From positions 310,001 to 374,000 of the forward strand of contig NZ_JAASQV010000002.1 of the NCBI RefSeq assembly GCF_011761945.1: DNA of 64,000 nt, in the 5' to 3' direction. The DNA comes from Sphingomonas leidyi (lineage in GTDB: Bacteria; Pseudomonadota; Alphaproteobacteria; Sphingomonadales; Sphingomonadaceae). The notes beneath the pieces are model-generated. The model was given only the letters and a program-made list of their open reading frames with translations, had not been told where the DNA came from and made no database searches. Positions within the stretch are counted from its first letter, which is position 1; every line of letters starts with the position of its first letter. Shown here in pieces: positions 44,127 to 52,208 of this stretch. Position numbers and translations under genes: made by a program.

Positions 44127-45491
44127 ATGCGCATCCTGGCGTTGTCGCTGCTATCTACGCTTTCCTGTGCATCGCCCGTCTTCGCGCAAACTTCCGAGCC
44201 GCTGGGGCTGGACTATCGCGCGGCGCAGGACAGGCTGCTCCAGCGCTCCGACGCGATCGAGGCCGCCGCCGCCAATCTGCGCGGCAAGGAAGCGCAGGAA
44301 GGCGCGACGCGCACGCTCGGCCGGCCGGACGTGGACGTCGAGGCGCAGCTGCTCGAATATCAGAAGACGCTCTATCTGCCGCTCGGATCGCTGGCGCCGG
44401 TGGCGGAATCCTTCGGCATCCGCGATCCGCTGAAGTTCCGCCAGGAACGGACTAGCACCCGGCCGATCGTCACCGCCACCCTGCCCTTCTACACCGGTGG
44501 CCAGATCTCCGGGACCCGGGCCGGCGCCAGCGCGCAGGTGGCCCAGGCCAAGGCCGATCGCGACATCGCGGTGGACAATGCCCTCGTCCAGCTGGTGCAG
44601 GCCTATTACGGGCAGCAGCTCGCCGAGCGGGCGCTGGGCATCCGCCGCGACGTGCTCGACGGGCTCAACCGCCATGTCGCCGACGCGACGAAGCTCGAAC
44701 AGGCGCGCTTCATCAGCCGCGCGCAGCGCCTGCAGGCGGAAGTGGCGCGCGACGATGCCGCCCGCGAATATGAGAAGGCGATATCGGACCTGGGCACCGC
44801 CAATGCCGCGCTCGCCGGCATGCTGCGCGCGCCGGCCGGCGTGCATCCGCTCAGCCCGCTCGGCGTCGATTCGCAGCCGCTGGAGCCGCTCGAGAACTTC
44901 AAGGCCGCCGCGCTCTATGCTCATCCCCAGCTGGCCCGGATGCAGGCGCTGGAAGACCAGGCGCGCGCCGGCGTGACGATCCAGCAGTCCAAGCTGCGGC
45001 CGACCATCTACGGCTTCGGCCAGTATAATTTCGACAGGCGCGACTCGCTGCTCACCGACCCCGACTGGTCGGTGGGCGTCGGCCTGAAATACAAGCTCAT
45101 GTCGGGTGCCGGCCGCCGGCAGCAAGTGGATGCCGCGCGCGAGACGGTGGCGCAGGCCGAGGCCGGATTGCGCGAGGCGCGCACCCAGCTCGAAATCGGC
45201 GTGACCAAGGCCTGGGGCGAGACGGAGGCGGCGCGCAGGCGCTTCCTGCTGCTGGACAGCGCGCTCGCCTCGGCCACCGAGAATCTGCGGCTGCAGACGC
45301 TCTCCTTCCGCGAACAGCAGGTCACGTCGCTCGACGTGATCGACGCACAGCTCGGGCTGGGCCGCGCCCGCGTCCAGCGGGCCCAGGCCGCCAACGACTA
45401 TGTCCAGGCGCTCGCCCAGCTGCTCAGCCTGAGCGGCCAGATGGCCCGGATGCCCGAGTATCTCGCCCGGGCCGACAAGGTGATCCCATGA
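44127..45491 (+). CDS. TolC-family outer-membrane efflux protein
   Basis: The 454-residue protein has a signal peptide ending PVFAQ and two OEP repeats rich in coiled-coil helices (residues about 30-230 and 250-450), the usual trimer-channel architecture. GGGAG lies 7 nt before the ATG. It heads an export operon and overlaps the adaptor gene by ATGA. Confidence 0.88.
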   Translation: MRILALSLLSTLSCASPVFAQTSEPLGLDYRAAQDRLLQRSDAIEAAAANLRGKEAQEGATRTLGRPDVDVEAQLLEYQKTLYLPLGSLAPVAESFGIRDPLKFRQERTSTRPIVTATLPFYTGGQISGTRAGASAQVAQAKADRDIAVDNALVQLVQAYYGQQLAERALGIRRDVLDGLNRHVADATKLEQARFISRAQRLQAEVARDDAAREYEKAISDLGTANAALAGMLRAPAGVHPLSPLGVDSQPLEPLENFKAAALYAHPQLARMQALEDQARAGVTIQQSKLRPTIYGFGQYNFDRRDSLLTDPDWSVGVGLKYKLMSGAGRRQQVDAARETVAQAEAGLREARTQLEIGVTKAWGETEAARRRFLLLDSALASATENLRLQTLSFREQQVTSLDVIDAQLGLGRARVQRAQAANDYVQALAQLLSLSGQMARMPEYLARADKVIP

Positions 45492-46510
45492 CCGATACCG
45501 TGATCGAGGACGAAGCCCCCGCACCCGCACCCGCCCGGCGGCGACCGATCGCGCTGATCGCGGGGCTGGTGGTGGCGGTGCTGCTCGCGCTCGGCCTGTG
45601 GCTGGCCTATCGCCCCGCGCCGGACCAGATCCAGGGCATGGTCGATGCGCGCGAGATGCGCATCACCAGCAAGGTCACCGCCCGCATCGCCGCCTTTCAT
45701 GTCGAGGAGGGGCAGCCGGTCAAGGCCGGGCAATTGCTCTACACGCTCGACAGCCCGGAAGTCGCCGCCAAGTCCGAGCAGGCGGGCGGAGCGCTGGCGG
45801 CGGCGCAGGCGGTGGAGAGCAAGGCGGACGAAGGCGCCCGGCCGGAGGACATCCGCGCCGCCGAGGCGCAGTGGCGCCGGGCACAGGCGGCTGCCGAACT
45901 GGCCCGGACCACCTCCGCGCGTACGCAGCGGCTCTACGAGCAGGGCGTGATCGCCGGGCAGAAGGCGGACGAGGCGCGGACCAACGCAGTCGCTTCCGCC
46001 GAGCAGGCCAAGGCGGCGCGGGCGCAATATGATCTCGCGCTCGCGGGCGCGCGGCGGCAGGACAAGGCGGCGGCGACCGGCCAGGTGCAGCAGGCGCGCG
46101 GCGCCGTGGCGGAGGTGCAGGCGGCGGCCGACGAGACGCGCGTCACCGCGCCCGCCGATGGCGAGGTCGGCAAGCGGCTGGCCCAGCCCGGCGAGCTGGT
46201 GCCGCAGGGCTTCCCGGTGTTCGTGCTGACCGACACAGCGCATCCCTGGGTGACGCTCAACGTCCGCGAGGACCAGCTGCGCGGGCTGGCGCGGGGCAAG
46301 GAGATCGGCGGCACGATTCCCGCCCTCGCCAACCGGCGCGCGCGCTTCCGCGTGATCTACACCGCCCCGGCCGGCGACTTCGCGACCTGGCGCGCGACGC
46401 GGCAATCGACCGGGTTCGACATCAAGAGCTTCGAGGTGCGGGTGGTGCCGGTCGCACCGGTCGAGGGGCTGCGGCCGGGCATGACCGTGCTGTTCGACTG
46501 GCCGGCCTGA
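45488..46510 (+). CDS. HlyD/EmrA-like periplasmic adaptor protein
   Basis: The 340-residue protein has one N-terminal helix (about 22-42) and a lipoyl/barrel-sandwich start (MRITSKVTARIAAFHVEEGQ, then PVKAGQLLYTLDSPEV). A long coiled coil (85-200) and a beta-barrel C-terminus follow. It links the inner-membrane permeases to the TolC-type channel. Confidence 0.88.
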   Translation: MTDTVIEDEAPAPAPARRRPIALIAGLVVAVLLALGLWLAYRPAPDQIQGMVDAREMRITSKVTARIAAFHVEEGQPVKAGQLLYTLDSPEVAAKSEQAGGALAAAQAVESKADEGARPEDIRAAEAQWRRAQAAAELARTTSARTQRLYEQGVIAGQKADEARTNAVASAEQAKAARAQYDLALAGARRQDKAAATGQVQQARGAVAEVQAAADETRVTAPADGEVGKRLAQPGELVPQGFPVFVLTDTAHPWVTLNVREDQLRGLARGKEIGGTIPALANRRARFRVIYTAPAGDFATWRATRQSTGFDIKSFEVRVVPVAPVEGLRPGMTVLFDWPA

Positions 46511-46515
46511 CCGGC

Positions 46516-47682
46516 ATGGCAAGCGCCTTCGGCAGCGCGCTGCGGCGGGAGGTGCGGTTCCTGGCCACCAGCTTCTGGGATCTCGCGCTGGTGTCGTGGG
46601 TGCCGCTGCTGCTGATGGCGGTGGTGGCGATCCAGCTTTCCGCCGGGGTGATGCGCGACTTGCCGATCGCCGTGGTCGACCAGGACGACAGCGCCGTCTC
46701 GCGCGAGCTGACGCGGCGGCTGGAGGCGGCGCCGGGCCTGCGCGTCGCGGCGCGGCCGGGGGACATGCGCGAAGCGGAACGGCTGGTGCGATCGAACCGC
46801 GCCTATGCCGTGGTGCTGATCCCGGCCGACAGCGAGCGCGCGGTGCTGCGCGGCGCCACTGCCAGCGTCACCACTTTCTACAATGCCAGCTATTCGACGG
46901 CATCGGGCGCCGCGCTGCGCGAAGTGGGCAATGTCGTGCAGGGCTATGCGGCAACGCTTGCCGCCACCCAGGCCGCCGCCGTGCTCGGCCCCGGCAGGGT
47001 CCGCCGCCCGCCGATCGCGGTGCAGAGCGCGGTGCTGTTCAACCCCCAGGGCAGCTACGAACTGCAGCTGGTCGCGCTGATCCATCCCGCGCTGCTCCAC
47101 CTGGTCTTCATGGTCGCGATTGCCGGCGGGCTCGGTCGCGAGCTGCGCGACGGGACGATCGGCGCCTGGATCGGCGGCGAGCCCCCATTGCGCGCCGCCG
47201 CCGCCGTGGCGGGCAAGCTCGCGCCCTATCTCGCGATCTTCACCGGCTGGGGGCTGCTGGCGATCGGCTATGTCGCCGGGCTGCGCGGCTGGCCGGTGGC
47301 GGGAAGCGCGGCGATGCTGCTCGCCGGCTATGTCGCCATGTACCTCGCCTATGTCGGCGTGACGCTGCTGGTCGTCGGGCTGACGCTGACGATGGGCAAG
47401 GCGCTGTCGGTCGCTGGGCTCTATGCCGGCGCGTCCTTCGCCTTTGCCGGCGCGATCTTCCCGATCGAATCCGCCTCCGGCTTCGCGCGGCTGTGGAGCG
47501 CGCTGCTGCCCTATTCGGCCTTCGCCAAGCTGCTGGCCGAGCAATGGATCATGGGCGCGCCCGCCGCCCAGTCGCTATGGCAGGTGCTGGCGATGCTCGC
47601 CTTCCTGCTGGTCGGCGGCGGCATCGGGCTGCCGCGCTACCTGGCCGCGGCGCGGCGCCCGGAATGCTGGGGCCGGCGATGA
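46516..47682 (+). CDS. ABC-2-type permease (first copy)
   Basis: The 388-residue protein has one N-terminal helix, a large periplasmic domain (DLPIAVVDQDDSAVSRELTR) and five C-terminal helices, the ABC2_membrane_3 layout. It overlaps the second permease (ATGA). No ATPase gene is in the operon. Confidence 0.85.
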   Translation: MASAFGSALRREVRFLATSFWDLALVSWVPLLLMAVVAIQLSAGVMRDLPIAVVDQDDSAVSRELTRRLEAAPGLRVAARPGDMREAERLVRSNRAYAVVLIPADSERAVLRGATASVTTFYNASYSTASGAALREVGNVVQGYAATLAATQAAAVLGPGRVRRPPIAVQSAVLFNPQGSYELQLVALIHPALLHLVFMVAIAGGLGRELRDGTIGAWIGGEPPLRAAAAVAGKLAPYLAIFTGWGLLAIGYVAGLRGWPVAGSAAMLLAGYVAMYLAYVGVTLLVVGLTLTMGKALSVAGLYAGASFAFAGAIFPIESASGFARLWSALLPYSAFAKLLAEQWIMGAPAAQSLWQVLAMLAFLLVGGGIGLPRYLAAARRPECWGRR

Positions 47683-48806
47683 TCGGCCGCGCCTTCCTCG
47701 CCACCTTCCGCGCGATCTTCGCCGACAGCTCGGCGCTGATGCTGCTGATCGGATCCTGCATCCTCTATGCCTTCTTCTATCCTTCCGCCTATTCGGGCGA
47801 AGTGCCGGTGCGAATGCCGATCGCGGTGGTCGACCTGGACCATAGCGGCACCAGCCGCGCACTGGAGAACCGGCTCGGCGCGGTGCAGCAGGCGGAACTG
47901 GTCTCGCGCCCGCCCTCGCCCGCCGCCGCGCTGCGCCAGCTCCAGGAGCGGCGAGTGAGCGCCATCGTCGTGATCCCCGCAGGCTTCGAGCGGCGCATCC
48001 TCTCCGGCGGCCAGGGCGTGGTCGCGCTCTATGGCAATGGCGCCTATCTCCTGCGCACCTCGACTGCGCTCGCCGGCGTCGGCGCGGCGCTGGGCGCGGC
48101 AGGGCGCGACGCCGCGCTCGACCAGGCGATGGCGCAGGGCGCACCCGCCCCGCCGCCGCTCGCGATGATCCAGCGTCCGCTGTTCAATACCCGCGAAGGC
48201 TATGGCAGCACGATCTTCCCGGGCGTCGCCTTCCTGATCATCCAGCAGACCCTGCTTATCGGCCTTGCCATGCTCGCCGCGACGATGCGCGAGCAGCAGG
48301 GCAGGCAGGGCATTGCCCCGGCCGGCCTGCTCGGCATCGCGCTGGCCTTCTTCGTCATCGGCTGCGCGAACATCGCCTGGTTCACCGGCTTCGTCTTCTG
48401 GTTCCAGGACTATCCGCGCGCCCGGGCCGATCCGGCCGCGCTGCTCGTCTCCGCCGCGTTGTTCGTGGCGGCCACGGTGGCGGGGGCCCTGGCGCTCGGC
48501 AGCTTCTTCCGCACGCGCGAGCGGCCGATCCAGCTCTGGATCGTCACGTCCGTCCCGATATTCTTCCTTTCCGGCCTGTCCTGGCCGGCCGAGGCGACGC
48601 CGCATTGGCTGACACTCCTCGCGCGCCTGCTGCCGACGACGCCGGGCATCCGCCTGATGGTGGGCATCAACCAGATGGGCGCGACGCTGGGCGAGCAATG
48701 GGCCGAACTCCTGAACCTTGCCCTGCTCACGCTGCTCTATGGCGGCATCGCGGCCTGGCGCTACCGCATCCGCAAGCCTGCTCGAATATCTGCTATTGAA
48801 AGTTAA
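47679..48806 (+). CDS. ABC-2-type permease (second copy)
   Basis: The 375-residue protein has the same layout as its neighbour, with PIAVVDLDHSGTSRALENRL in the periplasmic part and a C-terminal five-helix bundle. The start at 47679 was chosen from the ATGA overlap. The two permeases probably form a heterodimer. Confidence 0.85.
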   Translation: MIGRAFLATFRAIFADSSALMLLIGSCILYAFFYPSAYSGEVPVRMPIAVVDLDHSGTSRALENRLGAVQQAELVSRPPSPAAALRQLQERRVSAIVVIPAGFERRILSGGQGVVALYGNGAYLLRTSTALAGVGAALGAAGRDAALDQAMAQGAPAPPPLAMIQRPLFNTREGYGSTIFPGVAFLIIQQTLLIGLAMLAATMREQQGRQGIAPAGLLGIALAFFVIGCANIAWFTGFVFWFQDYPRARADPAALLVSAALFVAATVAGALALGSFFRTRERPIQLWIVTSVPIFFLSGLSWPAEATPHWLTLLARLLPTTPGIRLMVGINQMGATLGEQWAELLNLALLTLLYGGIAAWRYRIRKPARISAIES

Positions 48807-48853
48807 TCGCAATAATATTAGCGCAAGCCCGCGACATTCGAACGGGGGCCGTC

Positions 48854-49642
48854 ATGCGATTTGCCAAACTCACGCTGCTGGGCGCGATCGGCGCACTGGT
48901 GCTGGGCACCGCGGCCCAGGCGCACATGCCCTATCTGCTTCCCACCCTGTTCGACATCGGCAAGGGCGATCACGTCACCGTCACCGCGTCGTTCGGCGAG
49001 GATGCCTTTGTGCCGGAGATCGGCATGAAGGACGCGCCGTTCCATTTCATCCGGCCCGACGGCACGCGCGGCGAGGTCGGCACGCCGACCTATCTGCGCG
49101 ACCTCACCATCTTCGAGGCCGACCTCTCCGCCGAGGGCACCTATCGCCTCACCACCGGCCAGCGCCTCGGCCGCAAGGGCAGGATGTACCAGGCGGGCGG
49201 CAAGTGGATCATCGCCGGCGAGGACGGCGCCCCGCCCGCCGGCGCGCGCACCGTCGATGTGCAGAGCACCACCCTCGCCGAAGCCTATGTCACGCGCGGC
49301 GCGGCCAGTGCCGGCGCGTTGCGGCCGATCGGCACCGCGCTGGAGATCCAGCCGCGCACCCATCCGGCCGAGATCGCTGCGGGCAGCGACGCCAGGTTCC
49401 GGCTGTTGTTCGACGGCAAGCCGCTTGCCGATACCGAAGTCACGCTGTTCCGCGCCGCGGGCAATTACGACGGCAGGAAAATCGCCGCGACGGTCCGGTC
49501 GGACGCGCGGGGCGACTTCACGCTGCGCCCCGGCGAGGCCGGCATCTACCTGATCCTGGTCCGCCACCGCACGGCGGCGCCGGCCGGATCGGAAACGCCC
49601 TATCGCAGCTATACCTACACGCTGGCCTTCGACGCGGCCTGA
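48854..49642 (+). CDS. Secreted DUF4198 protein
   Basis: The 262-residue protein has a signal peptide ending AAQA and HMPYLLPTLFDI directly after it, typical of DUF4198. A C-terminal Ig-like domain ends RSYTYTLAF. These periplasmic proteins are linked to metal uptake. The AT-rich upstream AGTTAATCGCAATAATATTAGCG might be a Fur-type site; unproven. Confidence 0.8.
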   Translation: MRFAKLTLLGAIGALVLGTAAQAHMPYLLPTLFDIGKGDHVTVTASFGEDAFVPEIGMKDAPFHFIRPDGTRGEVGTPTYLRDLTIFEADLSAEGTYRLTTGQRLGRKGRMYQAGGKWIIAGEDGAPPAGARTVDVQSTTLAEAYVTRGAASAGALRPIGTALEIQPRTHPAEIAAGSDARFRLLFDGKPLADTEVTLFRAAGNYDGRKIAATVRSDARGDFTLRPGEAGIYLILVRHRTAAPAGSETPYRSYTYTLAFDAA

Positions 49643-49750
49643 GCGGCTCGTCGCCGCCCAACCACCATATGGCGCAGTATCGGCCCGTCGGTGTGGATTT
49701 GTTCGGCGATCGGCGGCAGGCCCGCTCCCGGGCGACACGAGGGGCGTGCA

Positions 49751-50173
49751 ATGGGGGCAAGGTCTGAGCGGGGAATGGCATTTGCCGTTGCGGCGATGCT
49801 GCTTTCGCCCTGCGCGATCTCCCATGCCAACGCCCCCGGCCTGGCGCCCGCCGCCGCGATCGCCACGGGCGAGGCCAGCTATTATGCCGACCGTTTCGCC
49901 AGCAAGCGCACCGCGAGCGGCGAAGCCTATGATCCCAGCGACTTCACCGCCGCGCACCGTAGCCTGCCCTTCGGCACGCGCGTACGCGTCACCAATGCCG
50001 CAAGCGGGCGCAGCGTGGTCGTGCGGATCAACGACCGCGGCCCCTGGGACAAGAGCCGGCTGATCGACATTTCCCGCGCGGCCGCAAGCGAGATCGGCCT
50101 TGTCCGGCGGGGGCGAGGCACCGTTTCGCTCGCCCTGGCGGAAGAAGAAGAAGCCGAAGCCGGCCAGGATTAA
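49751..50173 (+). CDS. RlpA-like septal-ring lytic transglycosylase domain protein
   Basis: The 140-residue protein has a signal peptide and the double-psi barrel motifs GEASYYADRFASKRTASGE, HRSLPFGTRVRV and INDRGPW with the catalytic aspartate. It lacks a SPOR domain. Convergent with the MpaB-like gene (4-bp overlap). Confidence 0.87.
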   Translation: MGARSERGMAFAVAAMLLSPCAISHANAPGLAPAAAIATGEASYYADRFASKRTASGEAYDPSDFTAAHRSLPFGTRVRVTNAASGRSVVVRINDRGPWDKSRLIDISRAAASEIGLVRRGRGTVSLALAEEEEAEAGQD

Positions 50174-51018
50174 CGGAATGCCCAGCGCAGCGTGCCGGCG
50201 ATACCACGCGTGCCCATGCGCAGCGCCGGCGTCGCCAGCCCGGCGCCGGAGAGCCCGTGCATCGTCCGCGCCCAGCCGGGCAGCAGGTCCACCGCCGCAC
50301 CGAAGGTGAGCGCCTGCACCGGCGCCACCGCCAGATTGGGCGCCGGCTGGTCGAGCACCATGCGCGCCACTTCGCGGGTGCGCGCATCGACGGCCAGTTC
50401 GGGCCGCATCGCGGCGATCAGCGCATTCGCCTCGGCCCGGCTGCGCGGGATCGGATCGCTGCCCAGCGCCTCGGCGATGCGCGCGAAATCGGCGAAATAG
50501 CGGTCCTGATCGGCCAGGCCCATGCCCGGCTCGGCATAGCGGATCCAGGCATCGAGAAAGCTCACCGCCTCGGTCACGTGCACCCAGGCGAGCAGGCGCG
50601 GATCGTCGGCGGCATAGGGCGTGCCGTCGGGCAGCACGCCCTTCACGCGGGTGTGCACCTCGCGCACCTTGTCGATCGCCGCTTCGGCTTCCTCCGCCGA
50701 GCCATAGGTGGTCACCGCGATGAACCGCGCGGTGCGCCGCAGCCGCCCCAGCATGTCGCCCCGGAAGCTGGAATGGTCCCATACCCCCGCCAGCACCGCC
50801 GGATGGAGCATCTGGAGCAGCAGCGCCGTCACCCCGCCCACCATCATCGTGGTAACGTCGCCGTGCACGCGCCACACCACCGATCGGGGGCCGAACAGGC
50901 TCTCCTCCGGCTTGCGCTGGACCGGCTTCTCGCCCCGGGCCTGGTCGTTGAACACCGCGCGCACCTGGCCGATCAGCGCGCCGCGCAGCCTGTTCGCAAT
51001 GCCATCGGCGGGATTCAT
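50170..51018 (-). CDS. MpaB-family (DUF2236) oxygenase
   Basis: The 282-residue helical protein has the DUF2236 signature: LLLQMLHPAVLAGVWDHSSF (heme-ligand histidine), RTARFIAVTTYG and WVHVTEAVSF. This is the latex-clearing-protein/MpaB-like heme oxygenase group. The substrate is unknown. Confidence 0.87.
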   Translation of the reverse strand: MNPADGIANRLRGALIGQVRAVFNDQARGEKPVQRKPEESLFGPRSVVWRVHGDVTTMMVGGVTALLLQMLHPAVLAGVWDHSSFRGDMLGRLRRTARFIAVTTYGSAEEAEAAIDKVREVHTRVKGVLPDGTPYAADDPRLLAWVHVTEAVSFLDAWIRYAEPGMGLADQDRYFADFARIAEALGSDPIPRSRAEANALIAAMRPELAVDARTREVARMVLDQPAPNLAVAPVQALTFGAAVDLLPGWARTMHGLSGAGLATPALRMGTRGIAGTLRWAFR

Positions 51019-51115
51019 GGTCCCAAGCTAGGGACTAACCGTTTTCCCGCAACCGCCCGTTTTCGCCGGAGCGCCACGCTGATAGGATGTCATGACGTCA
51101 TCGCATGGGTGAGTC

Positions 51116-52129
51116 TTGCTCCGATCGAAGCGCATCAAAACACTGTCCCTTGCCGCCGCAACGGGCCTGCTCGCCACCGCGGGTGCGGCCCAGATGCAGC
51201 CGATCCACGGCGGCACCGTGATGGCATCGGTCGAGCGGCTCAGGCCCGGCCAGTATATCTGGGTGCCCGAGATCGCCCCGGCAGGCCCGATGCTGGTGGT
51301 GGTCAACATCGCCACCCAGCGGGTGGTCGCCTATCGCAACGGCGTGCCGATCGCCGTCTCCACCATCTCGACGGGCAAGGCCGGCCATCGCACACCCACC
51401 GGCGTCTTCACCATCCTGCAAAAGGCGAAATGGCACCGTTCGAGCAAATATTCGAACGCGCCGATGCCCTTCATGCAGCGCCTCACTTGGTACGGCATCG
51501 CCCTCCATGCCGGGAACCTGCCCGGCTATCCGGCCTCGCATGGCTGCATCCGCCTGCCCCATGAATTCGCCCGGCTGCTGTTCGAGGAGACCGATCTCGG
51601 CATGACGGTGATCGTCACCAACCAGGCCCCGGCGCTGCGCATCGGCGCCGATCCGGTGGCGCCCGCGCTCCCCGCAGGCCCGGCGGTATGGCGGCCCGAG
51701 CTTTCGCGCGCCGGCCCGGTCTCGATCGTGGTGAGCGGTGCGGACCGGCGGATGGTGGTGCTGCGCGGCGGCGTCGAGATCGGCTCGGCCCCGGTGGCGT
51801 TCGACGGCGTGATCGACCGGGTCCAGGCCTATGTGCTGCAGGACGTGGTTGCCGGCGACTATCGGTGGCAAAGGCTGGCGCTGCCGGGCGAGGGCCCTGC
51901 CGCCGCCGGTCTCGCCGCGCCGGATGCCGGCCGCTTCCAGGGCAGCGATCCCTTCCGCCGCGCGCTCGCCGGCGTGGTGGGGCCCGGCACCACCCTGGTG
52001 GTGATCCCCGATTCGCTCGGCCTTGGCAGCGATCTCGCGCAGCCCGCCGCCGTCGCGCCGGAAGCGCTGATCGAGAATGATCCCGGCGTTGCCGGATGGC
52101 TGGAAGACGACGAAGTCACCACGCGCTGA
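51116..52129 (+). CDS. L,D-transpeptidase (YkuD) family protein
   Basis: The roughly 337-residue protein has a signal sequence and an ErfK/YbiS/YcfS/YnhG domain with the active-site LPGYPASHGCIRLPHEFA. It cross-links or anchors peptidoglycan. The frame opens with TTG at 51116 after GGGTGAG; there is no ATG in this frame nearby. The C-terminal half (residues 190-337) is a second uncharacterised domain. Confidence 0.85.
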   Translation: MLRSKRIKTLSLAAATGLLATAGAAQMQPIHGGTVMASVERLRPGQYIWVPEIAPAGPMLVVVNIATQRVVAYRNGVPIAVSTISTGKAGHRTPTGVFTILQKAKWHRSSKYSNAPMPFMQRLTWYGIALHAGNLPGYPASHGCIRLPHEFARLLFEETDLGMTVIVTNQAPALRIGADPVAPALPAGPAVWRPELSRAGPVSIVVSGADRRMVVLRGGVEIGSAPVAFDGVIDRVQAYVLQDVVAGDYRWQRLALPGEGPAAAGLAAPDAGRFQGSDPFRRALAGVVGPGTTLVVIPDSLGLGSDLAQPAAVAPEALIENDPGVAGWLEDDEVTTR

Positions 52130-52208
52130 GCCGGAAAGCGAAACTAAACGCGCGCCCAAGCGCTTTCGCATTGACCCCGTAACATTTCGCAGTGCAGCAA
52201 CGCGCCCC

